9,449 nucleotides of DNA from Burkholderiaceae bacterium (GCA_017998575.1 JAGOCV010000150.1:1-9449), one strand, 5' to 3'. Positions 1 through 5,770 are shown, numbered from the stretch's first letter. Numbers and translations: made by a program. Notes: generated from the letters alone by a model not told the origin.

Positions 1-160
1 ACCAAGGGGAGTAGCTCAGATGGCTGCCGGGTTGCGCGCCACCTGGGCGGAACTGGCTCATCACCCCGGCGAGACGTTCGGCCCAGTCGCTGGGCCGGAA
101 GGTCCTGCCATCCCGGGTGATCCCCTGGATGAACACTTCTTTGGCGGTGGGGGAGACCAT
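1..160 (-). CDS. DUF3579 domain protein (3' part missing at window edge)
   Basis: On the minus strand an ATG at 158-160 opens a frame that runs off the left edge after 53 codons. The peptide starts MVSPTAKEVFIQGITRDG and continues with FRPSDWAERLAGVMSQF. This is the N-terminal signature of DUF3579 proteins, small betaproteobacterial proteins of unknown function that are often found divergent from argD/argF. An in-frame stop lies a short way upstream and no other start is compelling, so the ATG at 160 is chosen. The only Shine-Dalgarno-like sequence is AGGA, 11 nt upstream, inside a possible hairpin (172-199). The gene is divergent from argD, with a 251-bp shared control region. No biochemical role is assigned; the family call comes from remembered sequence similarity. 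Confidence 0.8.
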   Translation of the reverse strand, partial: MVSPTAKEVFIQGITRDGRTFRPSDWAERLAGVMSQFRPGGAQPGSHLSYSPW

Positions 161-171
161 CGATCGGGCGT

Positions 172-199
172 TCCTGACTGTTCGCTCGGACCGTCAGGA
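172..199 (-). promoter_or_regulatory. Inverted repeat covering the DUF3579 Shine-Dalgarno
   Basis: TCCTGAC (172-178) and GTCAGGA (193-199) are perfect 7-bp complements separated by 14 nt. In the minus-strand transcript the 3' arm ends in AGGA, the only SD-like element ahead of the DUF3579 ATG, so the hairpin could mask the ribosome site. It could equally be a DNA operator. A 7-bp repeat with this loop can also arise by chance in GC-rich DNA. Confidence 0.35.
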
Positions 200-278
200 T
201 CACTGACCGGCCGGGGCGCAATTCTATCTTATATAAGACTTCGATCTGCTCGGACCGGACAGCGTGCGAGGGGTTCCC

Positions 279-333
279 GCATCGCAGCGATGCGCAATCG
301 TCATCCCGGCCAGACAGTAGCCAAGCCTAAAAT
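279..333 (+). promoter_or_regulatory. Candidate argD promoter with upstream palindrome
   Basis: TAAAAT at 328-333 differs from the consensus -10 (TATAAT) at one position and is the best -10-like hexamer in the 251-bp divergent region. No good -35 lies 16-18 bp upstream, so an activator may be needed. A perfect palindrome, GCATCGC-A-GCGATGC (279-293), is centred about 45 bp upstream of the -10, a reasonable place for a regulator. The transcript would start near 340, leaving about 70 nt of GC-rich leader before argD. In the rest of 161-411 I see only the inverted repeat 172-199, a 10-bp direct repeat (184-193 and 248-257) and an AT-rich patch (221-238) that could hold the minus-strand promoter. 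Confidence 0.3.
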
Positions 334-411
334 CGCGTTTCAGCGGCCCGCGGGGTCGGCCCGCACGCTGAATCCACGTTTCCTTCCGTCGATTTTTCCC
401 CGGAGATCAGC

Positions 412-1611
412 ATGACCGCGCAAGTCGAGGCCACCTCGCCCCACACCATGAACACCTACGGCCGCCTGCCGATTGCCCTCTCGCACGGCCGCGGCGTACG
501 AGTCTGGGACGTGAACGGCCGCGAGTACCTCGACGGGCTGGGCGGCATCGCCGTCAACACGCTGGGCCATGCCCACCCCCGGCTGGTGTCGGCCCTCACC
601 GACCAGATCGGCAAGATCATCCACAGCTCCAACTACTACCACGTGCCCGGGCAGGAACAGCTGGCGGCCAAGCTGGTCGAACTCTCGGGCATGACCAATG
701 TGTTCTTCTGCTCGACGGGCCTGGAAGCGAATGAGGCGGCGCTCAAGCTCGCGCGCAAGTTCGGCCATGACAAGGGCATCGAGAAACCCGAAATCGTGGT
801 CTACGAGAAGGCCTTCCATGGCCGCTCGATCGCCACGCTTTCGGCCACCGGCAATCCCAAGGTCCAGGCCGGCTTCGGCCCGCTGGTCGAAGGCTTCATC
901 CGCGTGCCGCTCAACGACATCGAGGCCCTGAAGAAGGCGACGGTCGGCAATCCCAATGTGGTGGCCGTGTTTTTCGAGACCATCCAGGGCGAAGGCGGCA
1001 TCAACCCCATGCGCGCCGACTATCTGAAGCAGGTGCGCGAGCTGTGCACGGCGCAGGACTGGCTGCTGATGATCGACGAAGTGCAGTGCGGCATGGGCCG
1101 CACCGGCAAGTGGTTCGCCCACCAGTGGGCTGGCATCGTGCCCGACGTGATGCCGCTGGCCAAGGGCCTGGGCTCGGGCGTGCCGATCGGCGCCGTGGTG
1201 GCCGGCCCTAAGGCCGCCAACATCTTCCAGCCGGGCAATCACGGCACCACGTTCGGCGGCAATCCCCTGGCCATGCGCGCGGGTGTCGAAACCATTCGCG
1301 TGATGGAAGAAGACGGATTGCTGGAGAACGCGGCCAGGGTGGGCGCGCACCTCAAGGCCGCGCTCGAGCGTGAATTCAAGGGCCTGACGGGTGTGCGCGA
1401 AGTGCGCGGCCAGGGCCTGATGCTCGGCGTGGAACTGGATCGCCCGTGCGGCGTGATCGTGCAGCGCGCCTGCGATGCCGGCCTGCTGCTCTCGGTCACG
1501 GCCGACAGCGTGATCCGGCTCGTGCCCGCGCTCATCCTCACCGAGGCCGAAGCAGACGAGATCGTCGCGCGGCTGGCGCCTCTCGTCAGGCAGTTCCTGT
1601 CGGAGGCCTGA
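412..1611 (+). CDS. argD: Acetylornithine aminotransferase
   Basis: This is a 399-residue class-III, fold-type I PLP aminotransferase that converts N-acetylglutamate semialdehyde to N-acetylornithine in cytoplasmic arginine synthesis; many ArgD proteins also serve lysine synthesis. Visible features are the N-terminal NTYGRLPIAL block (residues 14-23), the glycine-rich STGLEANEAALKLAR phosphate-binding region (101-115), FHG (135-137), the IDEVQ motif with Asp222 for the pyridine nitrogen, the PLP lysine in LAKGLG (Lys251), and HGTTFGGNPLA (277-287). The length is normal for the family. The ATG at 412 has GGAG at 402-405, 6 nt upstream; Met13 is a possible internal alternative. The usual N-S-G of the phosphate loop reads S-T-G. 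The stop overlaps the argF start, and adjacency to argF supports ArgD over other class-III transaminases such as GABA or ornithine aminotransferase. Confidence 0.93.
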   Translation: MTAQVEATSPHTMNTYGRLPIALSHGRGVRVWDVNGREYLDGLGGIAVNTLGHAHPRLVSALTDQIGKIIHSSNYYHVPGQEQLAAKLVELSGMTNVFFCSTGLEANEAALKLARKFGHDKGIEKPEIVVYEKAFHGRSIATLSATGNPKVQAGFGPLVEGFIRVPLNDIEALKKATVGNPNVVAVFFETIQGEGGINPMRADYLKQVRELCTAQDWLLMIDEVQCGMGRTGKWFAHQWAGIVPDVMPLAKGLGSGVPIGAVVAGPKAANIFQPGNHGTTFGGNPLAMRAGVETIRVMEEDGLLENAARVGAHLKAALEREFKGLTGVREVRGQGLMLGVELDRPCGVIVQRACDAGLLLSVTADSVIRLVPALILTEAEADEIVARLAPLVRQFLSEA

Positions 1612-2528
1612 TGAGCATTCGCCACTACCTGCAGTTCAGCGACCTCGCCGCCGACGAGTACGGCTACCTGTTCTCGCGCGCGGCGCTCATCAAGGCCAAG
1701 TTCAAGGCCTACGAACGCCACCATCCGCTGGCCGACCGCACTCTGGCCATGATCTTCGAGAAAGCGTCCACGCGCACACGCGTGAGCTTCGAGGCCGGCA
1801 TGTATCAGCTGGGCGGGAGCGTCGTTCACCTGACCACGGGCGACAGCCAGCTCGGGCGCGCCGAGCCGATCGAAGACAGCGCCAAGGTGATCAGCCGCAT
1901 GGTCGATCTGGTGATGATCCGCACCTACGGCCAGGAGAAGATCGAGCGCTTCGCCGAGCATTCGCGCGTGCCGGTGATCAACGGACTGACGAACGAGTTC
2001 CACCCGTGCCAGATCCTGGCCGACATCTTCACTTACATCGAACACCGGGGCTCGATCGAGGGCAAGACGGTCGCCTGGGTGGGCGACGGCAACAACATGG
2101 CCAATACCTGGCTGCAGGCGGCCGACTTGCTGGGCTTCACCGTCCACGTGAGCACGCCCGGCGGCTACGAGGTCGACCAGTCGATCGCCGGCGTGCGCGC
2201 CTCGTCGAGCTACAAGGTCTTCAAGGATCCGATGGACGCCTGCCGCGGCGCTGACCTGGTCACCACCGACGTGTGGACCAGCATGGGCTACGAGGCCGAG
2301 AACGAGGCCCGCAAAAAGGCCTTTGCCGACTGGTGCGTCGACACCGAGATGATGAAGGTGGCCAAGCCCGACGCCCTGTTCATGCACTGCCTGCCCGCGC
2401 ATCGCGGCGAGGAAGTCGAAGCCGACGTGATCGACGGCCCGCAGTCCGTCGTGTGGGATGAGGCGGAGAACCGCATGCACGTGCAGAAGGCGCTCATGGA
2501 ATACCTGCTGCTGGGCCGGCTCGGCTGA
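1611..2528 (+). CDS. argF: Ornithine carbamoyltransferase
   Basis: This 305-residue protein joins carbamoyl phosphate and ornithine to give citrulline, the step before argininosuccinate synthesis in the cytoplasm. The carbamoyl-phosphate-binding STRTR motif is at residues 53-57, HPCQ at 131-134, the ornithine-binding D-x3-SMG at 220-226 and the catalytic HCLP at 259-262, all intact and in family order. The length is that of the short anabolic OTCases. The open frame extends upstream to 1446 within argD, but the ATG at 1611 gives the family N-terminus (SIRHYLQFSDL). It has GGAGG at 1602-1606 and overlaps the argD stop by one base (TGATG), implying translational coupling and one mRNA. The position in a biosynthetic operon with argD argues against a catabolic arcB role. 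Confidence 0.96.
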   Translation: MSIRHYLQFSDLAADEYGYLFSRAALIKAKFKAYERHHPLADRTLAMIFEKASTRTRVSFEAGMYQLGGSVVHLTTGDSQLGRAEPIEDSAKVISRMVDLVMIRTYGQEKIERFAEHSRVPVINGLTNEFHPCQILADIFTYIEHRGSIEGKTVAWVGDGNNMANTWLQAADLLGFTVHVSTPGGYEVDQSIAGVRASSSYKVFKDPMDACRGADLVTTDVWTSMGYEAENEARKKAFADWCVDTEMMKVAKPDALFMHCLPAHRGEEVEADVIDGPQSVVWDEAENRMHVQKALMEYLLLGRLG

Positions 2529-2549
2529 TCCGCTCTGGCGGTTGGACGC

Positions 2550-3242
2550 ATGGCCGTCACCGATGCCGCTTCGCTGCATGCCCGCCTGGCCCAGCGCTGG
2601 GAGCGGCTGGGCCAGGCCCTCGGCGTCGGCCTGCCCGCTGACGGGAAGGGCGAGTGGTGCGACGAAGGCCGACGCCTGCTGCGCAGCTGGAACCGCTGGC
2701 CCCGCGCCTATCACGACCTGCATCACCTGGCGGCCTGCCTGCGGCATTTCGACACGGTCGCGGATCAGCTGGAGCAGCCGCAGGCGGTCGAGCTGGCGCT
2801 CTGGTACCACGACGCGATCTACTGGCCGTGGAGCCGCCACAACGAAACCCGCAGCGCCGACTGGGCGGCGCGCTTCCTGCGCAGCCAGCCCCTGCCGCCG
2901 TCGCTGGCCGACACGGTGCACCAGCACGTGCTCGACACACGCCATGTGGCTCCCCCGCCACCAGGCGACGCGCAATGGCTGATCGACATCGACCTGGCCA
3001 TCCTCGGCCAGCCCGATGCGGTGTACCGGCAGTTCGAGCGCAACGTGCGCTCGGAATACCGCTTCATTCCCTGGCGCCGTTATGCGCAGCGGCGGCTTGG
3101 CGTGCTGGGCCACTTTGCGGGGCGCGAGTACATCTACGGCACGGCGTGGTTCCGTGAGCGCCTGGAATCGCAGGCGCGGCTCAACCTTGCCCATGCCATG
3201 CAGGCGCTGGCGCGCGGCGAGCTGTACGGGCCGCAGGGCTGA
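2550..3242 (+). CDS. Predicted HD-superfamily metal-dependent hydrolase
   Basis: This 230-residue protein belongs to the group of predicted HD-superfamily metal-dependent proteins that databases often mislabel 'N-methyl-D-aspartate receptor NMDAR2C subunit'; it has nothing to do with receptors. The candidate metal ligands are the YHDLHHL motif (54-60; His55, His58/His59), the HD pair in ALWYHDAIY (His87-Asp88), and an aspartate in IDIDLAILG (Asp146/Asp148). The C-terminal part, with REYIYGTAWFRERLESQARLN around 192-212, matches the family end pattern. No signal peptide or membrane segment is seen, so it is probably cytoplasmic. The substrate is unknown. It begins 21 bp after argF with only a weak SD (GGA at 2544-2546), and the next gene follows within 2 bp, so it probably shares the arg transcript. 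The start is less certain than the fold. Confidence 0.82.
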   Translation: MAVTDAASLHARLAQRWERLGQALGVGLPADGKGEWCDEGRRLLRSWNRWPRAYHDLHHLAACLRHFDTVADQLEQPQAVELALWYHDAIYWPWSRHNETRSADWAARFLRSQPLPPSLADTVHQHVLDTRHVAPPPPGDAQWLIDIDLAILGQPDAVYRQFERNVRSEYRFIPWRRYAQRRLGVLGHFAGREYIYGTAWFRERLESQARLNLAHAMQALARGELYGPQG

Positions 3243-3243
3243 A

Positions 3244-3549
3244 ATGAACGACTACGATTGCCTGGCCTGCGGCGCATGCTGCGCAAGCTTTCGCGTCGAT
3301 TTCTCGACGTTCGAACTCGATGAGGAAGGCGGCAGCGTGCCTTCGGGCCTGGCCGTCGATCTGAATGGCCGGCTGGCGCGCATGCGCGGCACCGACCACG
3401 CAAGCCCGCGCTGCGCGGCGCTGACAGGACGCATCGGCCAGCGCGCGCCCTGCGGCATCTACGAGTGGCGCCCCTCGCCCTGCCGTGAGTTCGAGGCCGG
3501 CAGCGATGCCTGCCTGCGCGCCCGCGCACGGCATGGCCTGCCCGCTTGA
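3244..3549 (+). CDS. YkgJ-family cysteine cluster protein (Zn/Fe-binding)
   Basis: This is a small 101-residue protein of the YkgJ (zinc- or iron-chelating) family; its molecular role is unknown. It opens with the diagnostic C-x2-C-x2-CC block (Cys6, Cys9, Cys12, Cys13) followed by FRVDFSTFELD. Further cysteines follow at 57, 70 (PCGIYEWRPSPC), 80 and 90, giving eight in all, which is the family complement for binding a metal or an Fe-S cluster. The frame is open upstream from 3016 inside the HD gene, but the ATG at 3244, one base after the preceding TGA, yields the canonical N-terminus. No strong SD is present beyond AGGG in the end of the previous gene, so it is probably expressed by translational re-initiation from the HD gene. 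I see no rho-independent terminator after it, only a 5-bp GC hairpin (3555-3568) without a T-run. Confidence 0.87.
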   Translation: MNDYDCLACGACCASFRVDFSTFELDEEGGSVPSGLAVDLNGRLARMRGTDHASPRCAALTGRIGQRAPCGIYEWRPSPCREFEAGSDACLRARARHGLPA

Positions 3550-3574
3550 GGCCCCCCGCGCAGGCGGGCTCGGG

Positions 3575-3580
3575 TACACT
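3575..3580 (+). promoter_or_regulatory. Candidate -10 element for the glyA leader
   Basis: TACACT preceded by CGGG resembles the -10 pattern common in Burkholderiales promoters. A start about 7 nt downstream would fall at 3586-3588, exactly where the first paired stem of the riboswitch begins; that agreement is the main support. No convincing -35 sits at the right distance: TTGAGG at 3546-3551 is 23 bp away, which is too far. Confidence 0.4.
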
Positions 3581-3587
3581 TGCGCCC

Positions 3588-3722
3588 GCGCGCGACTGGC
3601 GATAGGCGCGGCCCGACACCTTCGGCGCCGCTGCTGACGTGGACCCCGGGGCCCCTGCCCCGACAACCACTGGGGAGCGCGCCGCCCGCAGCTGCGGGTG
3701 TTCCAGCCGTTCGCCTGGGCAG
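3588..3722 (+). promoter_or_regulatory. ZTP riboswitch aptamer (pfl motif) in the glyA leader
   Basis: The leader contains the conserved blocks of the pfl/ZTP aptamer in order: GACTGGCGA (3594-3602), CCACTGGGGAGCG (3667-3679) and GCCGTTCGCCTGGGCA (3706-3721). P1 forms from GCGCG (3588-3592) and CGCGC (3678-3682). P2 is GTGG (3639-3642) with CCAC (3667-3670), capped by GGGGC/GCCCC (3648-3652/3657-3661). P3 is GCC (3706-3708) with GGC (3718-3720). The family pseudoknot is GGCG (3598-3601) with CGCC (3712-3715). A linker hairpin CCCGC-AGCT-GCGGG lies at 3685-3698. ZTP and its monophosphate ZMP accumulate when 10-formyl-THF is short, and this riboswitch class is known to control one-carbon genes including glyA. 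Binding is expected to turn expression on. Confidence 0.92.
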
Positions 3723-3762
3723 CCCTTGTGCACGAACAAGGCCCACCTCCTGAAGGACTGCC
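3718..3762 (+). promoter_or_regulatory. Proposed SD-sequestering expression platform of the riboswitch
   Basis: GGCAGCCCTT (3718-3727) is complementary to AAGGACTGCC (3753-3762) at 9 of 10 positions; the one mismatch is C3723 opposite A3757. The second strand contains the glyA Shine-Dalgarno AAGGA (3753-3757), and the first includes the 3' strand of aptamer stem P3 (3718-3720). The two helices are therefore mutually exclusive. When ligand holds P3, the released CCTTGT (3724-3729) can instead pair with ACAAGG (3736-3741), leaving the SD free. There is no T-run after any hairpin here, so control is more likely at translation than at termination. The pairings are read from sequence; the switch itself is inferred. 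Confidence 0.65.
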
Positions 3763-3768
3763 ACCTCT

Positions 3769-5013
3769 ATGTACGACCGCAACATCCTCGTCGAACAGAC
3801 CGACCCCGAACTCTTCGCCGCCATCCGGGCCGAGAACGCGCGCCAGGAACACCACATCGAGCTGATCGCCAGCGAAAACTACGCCTCGCCGGCCGTGATG
3901 TGGGCCCAAGGTACTCAGTTGACCAACAAGTACGCCGAAGGCTACCCCGGCAAGCGCTATTACGGCGGCTGCGAGCACGTGGACGTGGCCGAGCAGCTGG
4001 CCATCGACCGCGTCAAGCAGATCTTCGGCGCCGACGCCGCCAACGTGCAGGCGCATTGCGGCGCCTCGGCCAACGAGGCCGTTTTCCTGGCCTTCCTCAA
4101 GCCCGGCGACACCATCATGGGCATGAGCCTGGCAGAAGGCGGCCACCTCACGCACGGCATGCCGCTGAACATGTCGGGCAAGTGGTTCAACGTGGTGAGC
4201 TACGGGCTGAACGACAAGGAAGAGATCGACTACGACGCGATGGAGCGCAAGGCCCACGAATCGAAGCCCAAGCTGATCGTGGCCGGCGCCTCGGCCTATT
4301 CGCTGCGCATCGACTTCGCGCGCTTCGCCAAGGTGGCCAAGGACGTGGGCGCGATCTTCATGGTCGACATGGCGCACTACGCCGGGCTGATCGCCGCGGG
4401 CGTCTACCCCAACCCGGTGCCGCATGCGGACGTGGTCACCTCCACCACCCACAAGAGCCTGCGCGGCCCGCGCGGCGGCTTCATCCTGATGAAGGCCGAG
4501 CACGAGAAGGCCATCAACAGCGCCATCTTCCCCGGCCTGCAGGGTGGCCCGCTGATGCACGTCATCGCCGCCAAGGCCGTGGCCTTCAAGGAAGCCCTGT
4601 CGCCCGAGTTCAAGGCCTACCAGCAACAGGTGGCCCGCAACGCCCAGATCGTCGCCGAAACGCTCACGCAGCGCGGCCTGCGTATCGTGTCGGGCCGTAC
4701 CGAAAGCCACGTCATGCTGGTCGACCTGCGCGCCAAGGGCATCACCGGCAAGGAAGCCGAGGCCGTGCTGGGCGCCGCCCACATGACCATCAACAAGAAC
4801 GCGATCCCCAACGACCCGGAAAAGCCCATGGTCACCAGCGGCGTGCGCATCGGCACCCCCGCCATGACCACGCGCGGTTTCAAGGACGAAGAAGCCCGCG
4901 CCACCGCCAACCTGGTGGCCGACGTGCTCGACAATCCGCGCGACGCGGCCAACATCGAGGCCGTGCGTGCCAAGGTGAACGCCCTGACCGCCCGCTTCCC
5001 GGTCTACAAGTGA
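3769..5013 (+). CDS. glyA: Serine hydroxymethyltransferase
   Basis: This 414-residue cytoplasmic PLP enzyme interconverts serine plus tetrahydrofolate with glycine plus 5,10-methylene-THF, the main source of one-carbon units for purines, thymidylate and methionine. Motifs seen are [10 protein letters not shown] (31-40), [17 protein letters not shown] (51-67), HGG-type EGGHLTHG (123-130), VDMAH with Asp200, the PLP lysine in [13 protein letters not shown] (Lys229, the same number as in E. coli) and [14 protein letters not shown] (357-370). Length and ends fit the family. The phosphate-loop region reads HCGASAN (96-102) where many enzymes have HSGSQAN; I recall this variant from Comamonadaceae and treat it as lineage-typical. 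The start at 3769 has AAGGA at 3753-3757, 11 nt upstream, a rather long spacing, inside the riboswitch-controlled leader. nrdR follows. Confidence 0.97.
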   Translation: MYDRNILVEQTDPELFAAIRAENARQEHHIELIASENYASPAVMWAQGTQLTNKYAEGYPGKRYYGGCEHVDVAEQLAIDRVKQIFGADAANVQAHCGASANEAVFLAFLKPGDTIMGMSLAEGGHLTHGMPLNMSGKWFNVVSYGLNDKEEIDYDAMERKAHESKPKLIVAGASAYSLRIDFARFAKVAKDVGAIFMVDMAHYAGLIAAGVYPNPVPHADVVTSTTHKSLRGPRGGFILMKAEHEKAINSAIFPGLQGGPLMHVIAAKAVAFKEALSPEFKAYQQQVARNAQIVAETLTQRGLRIVSGRTESHVMLVDLRAKGITGKEAEAVLGAAHMTINKNAIPNDPEKPMVTSGVRIGTPAMTTRGFKDEEARATANLVADVLDNPRDAANIEAVRAKVNALTARFPVYK

Positions 5014-5020
5014 ACTTCAT

Positions 5021-5098
5021 GCCCCCGCGCTCCGCACTTCGTGTCGTCGCCGCCCCCCGAGGGGGCCGCGCCCGCCTTGGAGCGGCCCGGCGGCGGGC
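5021..5098. repeat. GC-rich REP-like palindromic intergenic element
   Basis: The 97-bp glyA-nrdR gap is almost filled by a C/G-rich segment with two hairpins: CCCC-CGAG-GGGG (5054-5065) and GCCCGCC/GGCGGGC (5070-5076/5092-5098, 15-nt loop). The wording, with GCTCCGCACTTCGTGTCG followed by CCCCCCGAGGGGG and then GGAGCGGCCCGGCGG, is like a dispersed intergenic repeat I recall from Comamonadaceae genomes. Only one copy lies in this window, so repetitiveness cannot be shown here. It may end the glyA mRNA or stabilise it, although no T-run follows. Its last stem touches the nrdR ribosome-binding site. Confidence 0.55.
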
Positions 5099-5110
5099 AG
5101 GTCACTGACC

Positions 5111-5560
5111 ATGCGCTGCCCCTTCTGCGGACACCCCGAGACCCAGGTGGTCGAGACGCGCGTGTCCGAAGACGGGGATTTCATCCGCCGCCGCCGACAG
5201 TGCGGCGCGTGCGAAAAGCGCTTCACCACCTATGAACGGCCGGACGTCAACTACCCGGCCATCGTCAAGAAGGACGGACGGCGCATCGACTACGACCGCA
5301 CCAAACTGGTCGCATCGATGAATCTGGCGTTGCGCAAGCGCCCCGTCAGCACCGAGCAGGTCGACAGCGCCATCGAGCGCATCGAGGAAAAGCTGCTCAC
5401 CCTGGGCCTGCGCGAAGTGCCCTCCACCCGCATCGGCGAACTCGTCATGCGCGAGCTCAAGAAGCTCGACAAGGTGGCTTACGTAAGATTCGCCAGTGTC
5501 TACCGGAGCTTCGAGGACATCGACGAGTTCCGGGCACTGGTGGACGAGGTGCGGCGCTGA
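5111..5560 (+). CDS. nrdR: Transcriptional repressor NrdR
   Basis: This 149-residue protein represses ribonucleotide reductase operons by binding NrdR boxes in a nucleotide-dependent way. An N-terminal zinc ribbon is formed by Cys3, Cys6, Cys31 and Cys34 (MRCPFCGH ... [17 protein letters not shown]), with the basic RRRR run for DNA contact. An ATP-cone domain follows at about 49-139, beginning [15 protein letters not shown] and ending [16 protein letters not shown]. The length is typical. The ATG at 5111 is supported by the family N-terminus MRCPFC and by GGCAGG (5096-5101) about 9 nt upstream. The glyA-nrdR order is common in proteobacteria and makes sense because both products bear on deoxynucleotide supply. 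A strong terminator follows. I find no obvious NrdR box in this window, as expected, since its targets lie elsewhere. Confidence 0.96.
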   Translation: MRCPFCGHPETQVVETRVSEDGDFIRRRRQCGACEKRFTTYERPDVNYPAIVKKDGRRIDYDRTKLVASMNLALRKRPVSTEQVDSAIERIEEKLLTLGLREVPSTRIGELVMRELKKLDKVAYVRFASVYRSFEDIDEFRALVDEVRR

Positions 5561-5590
5561 CGGCGCGCCGCTGCCGGATCTGACCTGTTG

Positions 5591-5617
5591 ACGGCCCCGG
5601 AGCGGGCCGTTTTCTTT
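5591..5617 (+). terminator. Rho-independent terminator after nrdR
   Basis: ACGGCCC (5591-5597) and GGGCCGT (5604-5610) form a perfect 7-bp stem with a 6-nt loop, followed at once by TTTCTTT (5611-5617). It lies 31 bp after the nrdR stop and separates the glyA-nrdR unit from the pilin operon. Confidence 0.92.
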
Positions 5618-5628
5618 GCCCACACGCT

Positions 5629-5656
5629 GCACCACAATGGTGCGCGGCTTCGCCGC
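5629..5656. promoter_or_regulatory. Two abutting inverted repeats upstream of the pilin operon
   Basis: GCACCA-CAA-TGGTGC (5629-5643) is directly followed by GCGGC-TTC-GCCGC (5644-5656). Both have perfect arms and 3-nt loops, and the second touches the CRP-type palindrome. They may be operators, or part of a cruciform or leader structure. No T-run follows, so they are not terminators. Function is unknown. Confidence 0.35.
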
Positions 5657-5675
5657 ATGTGATGCATTTCACATG
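5656..5675. promoter_or_regulatory. CRP/Vfr-type binding site upstream of pilE
   Basis: The core TGTGA-N6-TCACA (5658-5673) matches the CRP half-sites exactly, and the symmetry extends to CATGTGA/TCACATG with a 6-bp spacer TGCATT. Its centre is about 105 bp upstream of the pilE ATG. CRP-family proteins bind this sequence, and the Pseudomonas homologue Vfr is known to influence type IV pili and twitching. I cannot place a convincing promoter: TTTGTC (5684-5689) with TATCGG (5707-5712), 17 bp apart, is the best weak pair. Whether the site activates or represses is therefore open. Confidence 0.6.
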
Positions 5676-5770
5676 ACGCGCCGTTTGTCTGCGGCCATTC
5701 CGCGCCTATCGGCAGCCCGCCGAAACTGTTTCAATTGTCAATATCCTGTATCCACTCAAAAAGGATCCCC

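Noticed and set aside
12..23. TAGCTCAGATGG, an exact match to a tRNA D-arm / box A pattern at the window's start
   Set aside because: No T-arm (GGTTCGA-like), anticodon arm or acceptor pairing follows at tRNA spacing, and the minus strand reads as a well-matched DUF3579 frame.
1239..3194. A 651-codon open frame on the minus strand across argD, argF and the HD gene
   Set aside because: It lies entirely opposite three genes with intact catalytic motifs. Long antisense frames are expected in high-GC DNA, and its peptide shows no recognisable family.
3555..3568. CCCGC/GCGGG hairpin after ykgJ as a terminator
   Set aside because: The stem is 5 bp and no T-run follows, so intrinsic termination is not supported.
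4054..4074. GlyA HCGASAN loop instead of HSGSQAN as a functional anomaly
   Set aside because: I recall the same wording in other Comamonadaceae GlyA proteins, so it looks lineage-typical.
3181..4782. A 533-codon minus-strand open frame opposite YkgJ, the riboswitch and most of glyA
   Set aside because: It is a shadow of glyA codon bias, has no family match, and crosses a structured leader RNA.
3639..5108. A 489-codon plus-strand frame overlapping glyA out of phase
   Set aside because: It is Arg/Gly/Ala-rich shadow sequence; the glyA frame carries every SHMT motif.
5722..5732. GAAAC-T-GTTTC inverted repeat before pilE
   Set aside because: It is only 5-bp arms in a locally AT-richer leader, with no clear placement relative to a promoter; chance is likely.
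5618..5770. A sigma-54 promoter for the pilin operon
   Set aside because: Type IV pilin genes often use TGGCAC-N5-TTGC elements, so I looked for one; no GG/GC pair with the right spacing was found.
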